Below, piece after piece: positions 4,583 to 11,309 of a DNA stretch of 11,309 nucleotides. Position 1 is the stretch's first letter. Each line of letters opens with the position of its first letter. This DNA is from Spirochaetaceae bacterium (GTDB lineage: Bacteria; Spirochaetota; Spirochaetia; Treponematales; Treponemataceae): the NCBI GenBank assembly GCA_031290725.1, contig JAITMZ010000020.1, positions 1-11,309 on the forward strand, given 5' to 3'. The position numbers were made by a program, and so were the translations under genes. A model generated the notes under the pieces. That model ran no database searches, was not told where the DNA came from, and saw only the letters and a list, made by a program, of their open reading frames with translations.

Positions 4583-5227
4583 CTATAGGCCCAAATCTTC
4601 TCCAATGAGCACCACCTTGATGCGTCCCGCCGGCCTGGACACCCTGATGGTGACGAAAAAGTTGCAGATGGACCGCTCGGAAAAACAGTCGAAACAGGTG
4701 CCGGTCTTGGCACAGGGCGTGGGATAATCCGGAAAACGCTGTACGTTCAGCGGTGCGGCGATAGTCCTGGCGCGCACCAAGGCGTCCTCCACGGTTTTGG
4801 CCACCTTGTTCATCCCCGCCGCCACGATCACCTGCCGGGGGCCATAGGCCATGGCCGCCACCCGGTTCCCGTTGCCGTCGATGTTTACCAACTGGCCGTC
4901 CTCGCTCAAGGCGTTGGCGCTGGCCAGGTAGGTGTCGCAGAGCAGGGCCTTTCGTTGCAGCTCATTGCGCTCCTCCGGGGTTTTTGCGGTGTCCCGGTCG
5001 ATCACCGGTTGGTTCCGTTTTGCCAGGATTTTCTGGATCCCCAATTCGTCCATAGTGACGGTACCGCCCCAGGATACCACGTCGCCGGGGGGTATCAGGG
5101 AAATAATTTTTTCGACCGCCTCAGCGCTGGTGTCGAAATACCATGCGTCAAAATAGTGTTTTTTGAGCGCCTCGACCACCCGGGGGCCGAGCTTTGAGTT
5201 TCGCAACTCAACCGGTGTTTTTGCCAT
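4583..5227 (-). CDS. LUD domain (DUF162/LutC-like) protein
   Basis: A 214-residue protein of the LUD family, named for lactate utilisation proteins LutB and LutC. Stand-alone members are widespread in anaerobes and most lack a proven activity. Visible family blocks are VVSWGGTVTMDELGI (residues 50-64), DGNGNRVAAMAYGPRQVIVA with AGMNKV after it (118-142), and a C-terminal block with Cys172, Cys178, Cys181 and Cys188 (PTPCAKTGTCFDC...SIC) that could bind metal or an iron-sulphur cluster. The last segment is VVLIGEDLGL. The start is set by AGAAGGAG six bases before ATG. The gene has its own promoter inside the end of the HD gene, and no lutA, lutB or lutC partner lies next to it, so a lactate role cannot be claimed from context. 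Confidence 0.92.
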   Translation of the reverse strand: MAKTPVELRNSKLGPRVVEALKKHYFDAWYFDTSAEAVEKIISLIPPGDVVSWGGTVTMDELGIQKILAKRNQPVIDRDTAKTPEERNELQRKALLCDTYLASANALSEDGQLVNIDGNGNRVAAMAYGPRQVIVAAGMNKVAKTVEDALVRARTIAAPLNVQRFPDYPTPCAKTGTCFDCFSERSICNFFVTIRVSRPAGRIKVVLIGEDLGL

Positions 5228-5281
5228 AACAAACTCCTTCTATAGGGCACCTCGAAAAATCAGAATCCTTAGAGGCGCCCT

Positions 5282-6487
5282 TCAATATGATTCCCAGTAT
5301 ACCCGAAAAAACTCTGCAATGTCAAACCCATTGATGGGCGGCGCATCCCGATAAGTCTGCAGTAACCCATCCCGGCCTTCCACCAGGTGGGGCGACGTGG
5401 TGCCGTAGCGGATGGACTGGTCCGCCTCGATGAACGCCGCGATTTGGTCCGCCGACCGTACCAGCGCACCGTCCACAGGGGAGCAGTCGTCCCGGTTGCA
5501 GCGCCCATTCAGTTCCTCGAAGGTGACGATCCGGGGCAGGCCGTTTTCCAGGATGCGGTTGTCGAATTCGTTGGCGGAAAAATAGGCCAGTTCATCCCGG
5601 TAAAAATCTTCCATCAAAGGCTGCAGTTCCTTCTCCGCAATCTTGTCTTCGATATTCTTGATGATCTCCGGCAGGCCGCCGGTAGCCCGCTTCACCGGGG
5701 AGATGATGTCCCTGGTCACCGCTTCCGGCAAATCATGGAAAAGGCCGGAGAAAAAATTGTTGAACCGCCGCCGGGGACACAGGGGCACGCCGCACTCCCG
5801 GCCAAGGAGCAGCGTGAGCACCGCCACGAAAAAAGAATGGCCCAGCACGCTGGTTTTAGGCACCCGGGGGGTCTGGTTCCAGCGAATCTGAAAGCGGAGC
5901 TGCTCCACACACATCAGAAAATCGAAGGGCCGTTGCTTGCTCACCAATTCCTGCACTCCCCTCAGATCCAGGTATTCCACCAGGTCAGCCGCCACACCCT
6001 TGCGGATTCGCTGGAGACGCTCGGGTTCGTTCACCGGGGCGATCATGTCCAGCTCCCTCTGGGTGGAGAACTTGTGGGCCGCCCGACGTATCCGTGCCGT
6101 CAGGGTGGTCTCCGCAGGCGATTCGGTGAGGTATGAGCGAAAGCGGCCATAAAGGTCCTGGTCGATGAGATTTTTATACTGGTCGAGCACCCATTGGTCC
6201 AGTTTTTTGTATTCCCCAGGATATTCGGTACGGATCATTCGCTGGACCGGGGATTTTATATCGCACAGGGCGATTTTTTTCAGCAGGTCGAAGAGGGACG
6301 AGTAGACCAGCCAATCCCAGTCCACTTTGGCACCGGCGTATTCTTCAAATTTACCGATGATGTAGGCCAGAACCATTTTTTCCCCCGCCTTGTCCATCTC
6401 AATGATGTCAAAGGGCCGCACCAAGTCGTTCCACCGGTCAATCGAGAATCCTTCAAAAATCTTGAGCACAAAGGTCGTATTCAACAT
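5282..6487 (-). CDS. HD-domain phosphohydrolase, YfbR-like
   Basis: A 401-residue cytoplasmic protein. The HD core is in the middle: His217 (KTSVLGHSFF), His251-Asp252 with Glu255 (FHDLPEAVTRDIISPVK) and a later Asp347 (VRSADQIAAFIEA). The HDLPEAVTRD..SPVK block is like that of YfbR 5'-deoxynucleotidases and the COG1896 group, which hydrolyse nucleotides with a divalent metal. Residues 1-200 are an extra mostly helical region I do not recognise, so the protein is about twice the length of YfbR and its substrate is unsure. The frame is open further upstream, but those codons are palindromic repeat and promoter DNA. The ATG at 6487 lies nine bases after a TATACT box, with no ribosome binding site, so the mRNA is probably leaderless. 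The stop is 54 bases before the LUD start. Confidence 0.88.
   Translation of the reverse strand: MLNTTFVLKIFEGFSIDRWNDLVRPFDIIEMDKAGEKMVLAYIIGKFEEYAGAKVDWDWLVYSSLFDLLKKIALCDIKSPVQRMIRTEYPGEYKKLDQWVLDQYKNLIDQDLYGRFRSYLTESPAETTLTARIRRAAHKFSTQRELDMIAPVNEPERLQRIRKGVAADLVEYLDLRGVQELVSKQRPFDFLMCVEQLRFQIRWNQTPRVPKTSVLGHSFFVAVLTLLLGRECGVPLCPRRRFNNFFSGLFHDLPEAVTRDIISPVKRATGGLPEIIKNIEDKIAEKELQPLMEDFYRDELAYFSANEFDNRILENGLPRIVTFEELNGRCNRDDCSPVDGALVRSADQIAAFIEADQSIRYGTTSPHLVEGRDGLLQTYRDAPPINGFDIAEFFRVYWESY
5296..5325 (-). promoter_or_regulatory. Promoter of the LUD gene
   Basis: TTGACA (5325-5320), an 18-base spacer and TATACT (5301-5296), about 70 bases before the LUD start. It lies within the last 15 codons of the upstream HD gene, so LUD transcription can be independent of it. 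Confidence 0.75.
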
Positions 6488-6496
6488 AGGGGATAT

Positions 6497-6525
6497 AGTA
6501 TACCACAGATTCGGCAAAAAAGCAA
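6497..6525 (-). promoter_or_regulatory. Promoter of the HD gene
   Basis: TTGCTT (6525-6520), a 17-base spacer, and TATACT (6502-6497). The -35 lies four bases from the edge of the palindromic element at 6529-6654. Transcription would start at or within about three bases of the ATG at 6487. Confidence 0.65.
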
Positions 6526-6528
6526 TTG

Positions 6529-6654
6529 CCTCGCCGCGAATCAACATACCCCGCCGCAAGCAGCGGGGTATGTTGTTCTTCCGAAGAATCGGTCTCGGGT
6601 TTCATACCCTTTTTTCGCCCCAAGGGGCGGGGTATGAAACCCTCGCCGCGAATC
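6529..6654 (-). repeat. Modular palindromic element, full unit
   Basis: One unit, bounded by the identical 14-bp direct repeat CCTCGCCGCGAATC at 6529-6542 and 6641-6654 (112-base period). On the minus strand it holds hairpin 1, GGGTTTCATACCC with GCCCCTTGGGGC inside it, and hairpin 2, with AACATACCCCGC pairing with GCGGGGTATGTT around a five-base GCAAG loop. It fills the gap between the glgC stop and the HD promoter and may act as the 3' mRNA end of glgC. Confidence 0.85.
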
Positions 6655-6663
6655 AACGCTTCC

Positions 6664-7926
6664 CTATATCACGGTGCCGCTGGGGATCACCGCATCTTTT
6701 TTTATCACGATGATGCCGTCTACTATCTGGTAGGCCGGGGTCTCCACCGGCTCGTAGGGTTTGTCCTGCATACCGATGGAGCAGTTGTCCCCGATGCGGG
6801 CATTTTTATCGATGATGGTACGGGCGATGCGGCAGTTTTTACCGATACCCAGGGCCGGCACCGAGTAGTCCCGCTGGCTGCCGGTTGGCTCGTAAAAATC
6901 GCTCCCCATGCACACCACGTTGTCGATCACGCTGCCCGATTCAATCACCGTGCGCACCCCCACCACCGAGTGCACGATTTTTGCCTGGTTAACGATGCAG
7001 CCCTCGCTGGTGATGGACTGCAAAATCTCCGAATTGTTAATCTTTGAAGGCGGCAAATTCCTCTGGCTGGTCCAAATCGGTTTTTCCTCATCGTAAAAAT
7101 TAAATTCCGGGCAGATTTTGGTGAGGTCGATGTTGGCGTCAAAAAAACTGCGGATGGTACCGATGTCCTCCCAGTAGCCCGTGTGCATGAAGGACACCAC
7201 GTGCCGCTTCTGTATTTCGTTGGGGATGATCTCCTTGCCAAAGTCCACGCAATCATTGTCCAGGGCCTCTTCCATCACCGCCGCGTCAAAGATGTAGATG
7301 CCCATGGAGGCGAGGTACTGCTTCTCAGGGGGCAGACGGGTCTGCACATTGGCGGGCACCTTCCATTCGGCGATGTCCTTGGCGGCTCCGGGCTTCTCCA
7401 TGAACGCCGTGATGCGGCCCTGGGCGTCCGCCTTCATGATCCCAAACCCCGATGCGTCCTCCCTGGTCACGGCGGTGGTGGCGATGCTGATCTCCGCCCT
7501 AGAGTCGATGTGGTTTTGCACGAATTGCTGCAAATCCATGCGGTACAGTTGATCCCCCGAGAGAATCACGTAATGGGTGGGATTCTGGTTGCGAAAATGG
7601 TGCATATTCTTCCGCACCGCATCCGCCGTGCCCTCGAACCAGGACGAACGATCCGGGGTCTGCTCTGCCGCGAGGATTTCTACATAGCCGTGGGAGAAAC
7701 GGTCAAACACATAGGCACCGTTAATGTGCAGGTGCAGCGACGCAGAGTTGAACTGGGTGACGAGATAAATCTGGTTAAACCCTGAGTTGATGCAGTTGGA
7801 CACGGGGATGTCGATGATGCGGTATTTGCCGCCAAAGGGCACCGCCGGCTTGGAACGCACCTTGGTAAGGGGATACAGGCGGGTGCCCTTACCGCCACCT
7901 AAAATAATGGAAATAACCTTTGGCAT
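6664..7926 (-). CDS. glgC: Glucose-1-phosphate adenylyltransferase (ADP-glucose pyrophosphorylase)
   Basis: Makes ADP-glucose from glucose-1-phosphate and ATP, the committed step of bacterial glycogen synthesis. The 420-residue length is normal. The N-terminal nucleotide-binding motif is GGGKGTRLYPLT (10-21), followed by KPAVPFGGKYRIIDIPVSN (26-44), FEGTADAVR (97-105), LSGDQLYRMD (122-131), EKP (177-179), YLASMGIYIF and GYWEDIGT (250-257). The C-terminal third has the hexapeptide left-handed beta-helix pattern ending in IVIKKDAVIPSGTVI. Two ATGs lie close together at 7932 and 7926; AGGAGG abuts the first but is six bases from the second, and the second also matches the usual MPKVISIILGGG start, so 7926 is chosen. 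No other glg gene is adjacent in this window. It is divergent from xth. Confidence 0.97.
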   Translation of the reverse strand: MPKVISIILGGGKGTRLYPLTKVRSKPAVPFGGKYRIIDIPVSNCINSGFNQIYLVTQFNSASLHLHINGAYVFDRFSHGYVEILAAEQTPDRSSWFEGTADAVRKNMHHFRNQNPTHYVILSGDQLYRMDLQQFVQNHIDSRAEISIATTAVTREDASGFGIMKADAQGRITAFMEKPGAAKDIAEWKVPANVQTRLPPEKQYLASMGIYIFDAAVMEEALDNDCVDFGKEIIPNEIQKRHVVSFMHTGYWEDIGTIRSFFDANIDLTKICPEFNFYDEEKPIWTSQRNLPPSKINNSEILQSITSEGCIVNQAKIVHSVVGVRTVIESGSVIDNVVCMGSDFYEPTGSQRDYSVPALGIGKNCRIARTIIDKNARIGDNCSIGMQDKPYEPVETPAYQIVDGIIVIKKDAVIPSGTVI

Positions 7927-7966
7927 ACGCATCCTCCTCTAAATCACGCGAGTATTGAACTGGTAC

Positions 7967-7996
7967 AGTATACCATACTTTTCGGGAATTGCGCAA
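7967..7996 (-). promoter_or_regulatory. Promoter of glgC
   Basis: TTGCGC (7996-7991), an 18-base spacer and TATACT (7972-7967), in the form ATGGTATACT. It gives a 5' leader of about 35 bases carrying AGAGGAGG. Confidence 0.65.
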
Positions 7997-8112
7997 GGAT
8001 ATCGCAAAAAATTCGGTTAGATTTTCTCGAAACCCTTTATATGGGCTCCGTAGATTTATCCGAAAATCTTCACGGCCAGGCACAGCGTTTCCATACCACA
8101 AAATTACGCCCC

Positions 8113-8141
8113 TTGTCACATCCGATAATTTTCAGTATACT
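8113..8141 (+). promoter_or_regulatory. Promoter of xth
   Basis: TTGTCA (8113-8118), a 17-base spacer and TATACT (8136-8141). The ATG starts only seven bases later, so the mRNA is predicted to be leaderless or nearly so. AGTATACT at 8134-8141 is a perfect palindrome and could read either way, but only the plus strand has a matching -35. Confidence 0.7.
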
Positions 8142-8148
8142 GGAAATT

Positions 8149-8928
8149 ATGTTGAATGTCTATTCGTGGAATGTGAACGGCATCCGGGCGGCGGAGAAAA
8201 AAGGCTTTGTTCCCTGGCTTCTGGGGTCCGGAGCGGATGTGGTGTGTGTGCAGGAGATCAAGGCGCGGCCAGAGCAGCTTTCGGCGGAGCTCCGTAATCC
8301 TGCGGGAGGCGGTGTGTCCTACCGGTCATTTTGGGCACCGGCGAAACGGCCGGGTTACTCCGGGGTGGCCATCTACAGCAAAATTGATCCCGACCAGGTG
8401 TCCGTCCTGGGGAATGCCGCCTTCGACGACGAGGGGCGGGTACTGGCGGCGCGGTACGGGAATCTGGTGGTGATCGGCGCCTATTTTCCCAACAGTCGGG
8501 ATGCGGGGGCGCGGCTCCCCTATAAGCTGGACTTCTGCGCCGCCATCCTGGATTACTGCCGCGCCCTGGTGGCTGCGGGGCGGAACATCGTGCTCTGCGG
8601 GGATTACAATATCGCCCACCGGCCCATCGACCTGGCCCGGCCACGGGAAAACGAGGGGAATGCGGGATATTTACCGGAGGAGCGGGCATGGATGGATACC
8701 TTCACGTCATCGGGATTTGTAGACACCTTCCGGCACTTTCACCCGGAGCCACAACAATACACCTGGTGGAGCTATCGCATGAACGCCCGGGAAAACAATG
8801 TGGGGTGGAGAATCGACTATCACTGTGTAAACCAGGGGTTTTTGTCGGCGGTACGGGAGTCCTTCATCCTGCCCCAGGTGTTCGGTTCGGATCATTGCCC
8901 CGTGGGGATCGCCCTGGGGGAGTGCTGA
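8149..8928 (+). CDS. xth: Exodeoxyribonuclease III (AP endonuclease)
   Basis: A 259-residue base-excision repair enzyme that cuts DNA at abasic sites and trims 3' ends, of the EEP nuclease fold. Family motifs in order: YSWNVNGIRA (N8, N10), VQEIK with metal ligand Glu36, GYSGVAIYSK, GAYFPNS, GDYNIAH with Asp152 and Asn154, NAGYLPEERAWMD, TWWSYRMNARENNVGWRIDY with Asp223, and GSDHCPV with Asp248 and catalytic His249. Length matches the family (about 250-270). The start at 8149 gives the usual short N-terminus before YSWNVNG. A longer in-frame start at 8041 would run through the promoter and is not credible. There is no ribosome binding site at normal spacing. It stands alone on the plus strand and ends in a terminator. 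Confidence 0.97.
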   Translation: MLNVYSWNVNGIRAAEKKGFVPWLLGSGADVVCVQEIKARPEQLSAELRNPAGGGVSYRSFWAPAKRPGYSGVAIYSKIDPDQVSVLGNAAFDDEGRVLAARYGNLVVIGAYFPNSRDAGARLPYKLDFCAAILDYCRALVAAGRNIVLCGDYNIAHRPIDLARPRENEGNAGYLPEERAWMDTFTSSGFVDTFRHFHPEPQQYTWWSYRMNARENNVGWRIDYHCVNQGFLSAVRESFILPQVFGSDHCPVGIALGEC

Positions 8929-8947
8929 AAACCCAACCGGGGTTTTT
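8928..8947 (+). terminator. Intrinsic terminator of xth
   Basis: AAAACCC (8928-8934) pairs with GGGTTTT (8940-8946) around AACCG, with a T run at 8943-8947. It overlaps the last base of the stop codon. Confidence 0.75.
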
Positions 8948-9042
8948 AGCTGTGCCCTGATCTAATAACCACGGACATTACTCGATTTTTAGCCGCGCCA
9001 AGACATCGCACTAACCCCGCGAACAGGTTAATCAGCGTGTCC

Positions 9043-11307
9043 CTAGAGGTAGGGTAACCCGGTAAAAAAAGATACCCGCACCTTCCGCACCGCTTGAAGC
9101 TGGCCCACGGAATAACTCTGGAGGCAGTTGCCCGGTTCGGTGCGGATTATCAACAGGATGTCCCTGGCGCGTTTTTTCAAGGACAGGGGATAGCCGATCA
9201 CGTTCGCCTCCTGGGCGCCCCCGGTTCCCGTCCGTAATGCCACCAGGGTGTGGTTGTTCACAGCGAATTCCAAAAGCCGCATTTTCCCCTGGAAGTCCAT
9301 GCACCCCGCCTCGGTCTTCTCGTAGAGCACCGACGCGGAATTGAGCTGTGCCGGGTTGATGATTATCCGCCGCCGAATACGCATGGACATCTCGTTGTGC
9401 TGCTCCCGGGGAAGGGCCAAGGAATCCAGCTTGGCCATAAGGCTGTCCAGAAAGGCCTTTGAAGCGTTTTTATCCACCACCGGCACAGAGGCGCCGGAAA
9501 AAACAATGCCCGGTGGCCGGGATTCCGCAAAAGAAATGTTCCGGAGAAAAACACCGTGCTTGGCGCCGCTGTCCTGAGAATCTTCGGCAGCAGAGATCCG
9601 TATCTGCCCCAGATCCCGGCCAAGCTGTTTTTCCAGGAGATTCCGCAGTTCAGCTTCGTTTTCCCCCCGGAGCAGGTACACCCCCGGTGCGATTTCAGCT
9701 GCGATGTGTGCCGCCACCGCGGGGTTCTGCAAAATTCGCCGGACATGCTCATCGGTGATGCGCAGCACATAGCCCCGGTACAAGGTCGCCGAGGAATAGG
9801 TTTGGTACCAATCCGCCAATGTTACGGATAAATTTCGGGGCAGGTCGTGGGAGCACAGGGATTGCAGCTCGCCGATGATCTCTTGGGGCGTGTAGCCCAG
9901 GTCAAAGCCCCGAACGCAGGAGTTTTTTGTGATTTGGTAACGAGCCACCGTGTCGAAGCGCTCCAGGTCGGCGAACCGGGCCAAACGGATCATGCCGGTC
10001 AGGGGCACCGTAGGCAACACCGTCACCGTGTGGGCGGCGTCCACCGAAATGCCCGGTGAGTCTTCTTCCGGAAAAATCGCTCCACTGCGCCGGTACACCA
10101 ATTCTTCGCCGGCAAGCCGGGGTACCAGCACCTCCAGCAGCCCATAGGCAACGGCAAAATGTACCGAATCTTCGAGAATTTCCATGATGTCCGAAAAAGG
10201 GGTGAAGAAGCGGATTTTTTTCTTTTCCGGCGCGGAAAAATACTGCTCAAAAAAGAATAGCTCCGCTTTGATCAGTACCGATTCCGTAAATCCCGTTTCC
10301 GGCAGCAGGCGGATAAAATTCAGGATAAACCAGGCCATGTCCCCGATGAGGCTTGGCCGCAAATCCCGGCAGGAGGTCGCCGTGAGAAGGGCCAGGCGCT
10401 GTTCATGAGGAAACAATGCGAACCTATCCCATGCGGCAAAATCGCAGTCCCACTGGGTGACATCCCCGGTTTTGACCCGGCGGAGGAGTCCAAACTTTTC
10501 GCAGGCGGCAATGAGCGTGTTGAGTATTTCCAGAATTTCGCTGTTTTCCCCACCCGGCGGTACCCGGGGAAGGATTTCGGGGAAGACCTTGAAAAACCGG
10601 GCGGCCACACGTTTTTTTATAGCGCCCCCGGCCTTGCATAAATCCCGGTTTGCTGCGGCGAAGGCCAGAAAAGCGGCCAGAAACGCTGAAGTCACCGGCA
10701 GAGACGCCCCCAAGCCCGGCGAAACACTCCTCCGCGAGACGACTGAAACCGGAGGTGCCGGGGGAAAAAGCAGAGACAAGGACGTTTTTTTCCGTACCAT
10801 CTGCTCAAAGGCGGGAGTCACCGCGAGCTGCGCCGGGGAGCCGGGTTTTCCCCAAAATTTGTTCCGGGGCTGGTACAGAAAAAGCCGCTCCTCCAGGTTA
10901 AGTACCCCTTCATGGAGCGCCGGAATGGGCACCAAGCCGGACAGTGCCGCCTTGATGACGTTGAAATCGCAGGAACCACCAACTCCACTGCTTGCTGCGG
11001 GGTTGGTGGTTCTCCCAAGGAATTGGTCCTGGGTTTCATGCCCTTTTTCCGTCCCAAGGGGCGGGGTATGAAACCCTCGCCCCGAATCAACAACCCCGCC
11101 GCAAGCAGCGGGGTATGTTGTTCTCCCGAGGAATTGGTCTCGGGTTTCATACCCCTTTTTAGCCCCAAGGGGCGGGGTATGAAACCCTCGCCCCGAATCA
11201 AAGTGTACCACCGCCGCCAGGATGAGATAATCGGTCTGTGAAAGCAGCAAAGACGCCGCTTCCTGATTTTCTTTCGCGCGCAGAAATGCATCCAGTTCGT
11301 CGATCAC
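9043..11307 (-). CDS. Helicase-associated (Helicase_C_3-like) protein with WYL-like C-terminus, carrying an in-frame repeat insertion
   Basis: At least 754 residues; the frame is open to the window edge and the GTG at 11307 may be internal. Residues 451-535 (FDTVARYQITKNSCVRGFDL, then LPRNLSVTLADWYQTYSSATLYRGYVLRIT) fit the pattern of proteins carrying PF13625, best known in actinobacteria. They are related to the N-terminal part of XPB-type helicases but lack helicase motifs, and none is visible here. Residues 676-750 (MRLLEFAVNNHTLVALRTG, then VIGYPLSL and LLIIRTEP) look like a degenerate WYL domain, which often sits at the C-terminus of such proteins and senses ligands or nucleic acid. A DNA-related role is inference. 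Residues 37-112 are foreign: they are encoded by two tandem palindromic units and split the helical N-terminal region between AAVVHF and CDFNVIKAAL. There is no stop or frameshift, so the gene looks intact. Confidence 0.82.
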   Translation of the reverse strand: MIDELDAFLRAKENQEAASLLLSQTDYLILAAVVHFDSGRGFHTPPLGAKKGYETRDQFLGRTTYPAACGGVVDSGRGFHTPPLGTEKGHETQDQFLGRTTNPAASSGVGGSCDFNVIKAALSGLVPIPALHEGVLNLEERLFLYQPRNKFWGKPGSPAQLAVTPAFEQMVRKKTSLSLLFPPAPPVSVVSRRSVSPGLGASLPVTSAFLAAFLAFAAANRDLCKAGGAIKKRVAARFFKVFPEILPRVPPGGENSEILEILNTLIAACEKFGLLRRVKTGDVTQWDCDFAAWDRFALFPHEQRLALLTATSCRDLRPSLIGDMAWFILNFIRLLPETGFTESVLIKAELFFFEQYFSAPEKKKIRFFTPFSDIMEILEDSVHFAVAYGLLEVLVPRLAGEELVYRRSGAIFPEEDSPGISVDAAHTVTVLPTVPLTGMIRLARFADLERFDTVARYQITKNSCVRGFDLGYTPQEIIGELQSLCSHDLPRNLSVTLADWYQTYSSATLYRGYVLRITDEHVRRILQNPAVAAHIAAEIAPGVYLLRGENEAELRNLLEKQLGRDLGQIRISAAEDSQDSGAKHGVFLRNISFAESRPPGIVFSGASVPVVDKNASKAFLDSLMAKLDSLALPREQHNEMSMRIRRRIIINPAQLNSASVLYEKTEAGCMDFQGKMRLLEFAVNNHTLVALRTGTGGAQEANVIGYPLSLKKRARDILLIIRTEPGNCLQSYSVGQLQAVRKVRVSFFTGLPYL
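10972..11199 (-). repeat. Two tandem modular palindromic units inside the helicase-associated gene
   Basis: Unit 1 is 11199-11089 (111 bases) and unit 2 is 11088-10972. Each begins GATTCGGGGCGA, then hairpin 1 (in unit 1, perfect 14-bp arms GGGTTTCATACCCC at 11142-11155 and its complement at 11174-11187, with GCCCC-AA-GGGGC inside), then CCAATTCC, then hairpin 2. The 228-base total is a multiple of three and is translated as DSGRGFHTPPLG...DQFLGRTT...PAA twice. The same DNA occurs outside genes at 6529-6654 and in short form at 4479-4565. Confidence 0.9.
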
Positions 11308-11309
11308 CT

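Noticed and set aside
5387..6136. 249-codon plus-strand ORF opposite the HD gene
   Set aside because: It lies wholly opposite a well-supported gene, and its composition is that of a GC-rich shadow frame.
6488..6559. Longer start for the HD protein
   Set aside because: The added codons lie in the promoter and the palindromic element. The ATG at 6487 follows the -10 box.
8041..8148. Longer start for xth
   Set aside because: The added codons run through the promoter, and the usual family start is directly before YSWNVNG.
10457..11071. 204-codon plus-strand ORF opposite the helicase-associated gene
   Set aside because: It is antisense to a conserved protein, with no motif and no ribosome binding site.

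Overview
The window is GC-rich bacterial DNA carrying seven recognisable intact or edge-truncated protein genes, one conserved gene of unknown function and one decayed lipoprotein gene. The mix is a TRAP transporter permease, a PTS EIIA-like protein, a LUD-domain protein, an HD protein of the YfbR type, GlgC, an exodeoxyribonuclease III and a helicase-associated/WYL-like protein. Together with a 233-residue protein of a style I associate with termite-gut treponemes, it suggests a Treponema-group spirochaete close to T. primitia or T. azotonutricium. That assignment is inference from protein style, not a search result.

Layout. 1-1520 (+): 3' part of dctM, a small hairpin, then an EIIA-like gene. 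1521-2856: a repeat zone on a decayed minus-strand lipoprotein gene, with multi-hairpin elements, two blocks of 23-bp repeats and TTCGACAGGCTCAG-type palindromes. 2858-3559 (-): the 233-aa gene. 3560-4582: about 1 kb without a convincing gene. It holds a ten-unit array of 21-bp dyads, a purine-rich inverted repeat, an 18-G homopolymer, a two-hairpin repeat, a strong minus-strand promoter and a large terminator-like palindrome. 4583-7926 (-): LUD gene, HD gene and glgC, each with its own TATACT promoter, so not one simple operon. 8149-8928 (+): xth, divergent from glgC, with a promoter that seems to give a leaderless mRNA. 9043-11309 (-): the helicase-associated gene, running to the window edge.

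The most striking feature is a family of modular palindromic elements at three loci (about 4479-4565, 6529-6654 and 10972-11199). At the last locus two tandem 111-bp units lie in frame inside the N-terminal part of the helicase-associated gene and add 76 residues without a stop. This resembles the Rickettsia palindromic elements that insert in frame into coding genes. Where copies of this family, and of a second two-hairpin family (1540-1577 and 4199-4236), differ in sequence, the two arms differ together so that pairing is kept. Fold therefore seems to be conserved rather than sequence.

Five promoters share a TATACT -10 box. In two genes (xth, HD) and one possible short ORF the ATG lies 7-9 bases after the -10 box with no ribosome binding site, which suggests leaderless translation. 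The genes themselves (glycogen precursor synthesis, DNA repair, nucleotide or lactate-type housekeeping) show no shared pathway. The novelty is in the repeats and in how they sit in and around the genes.
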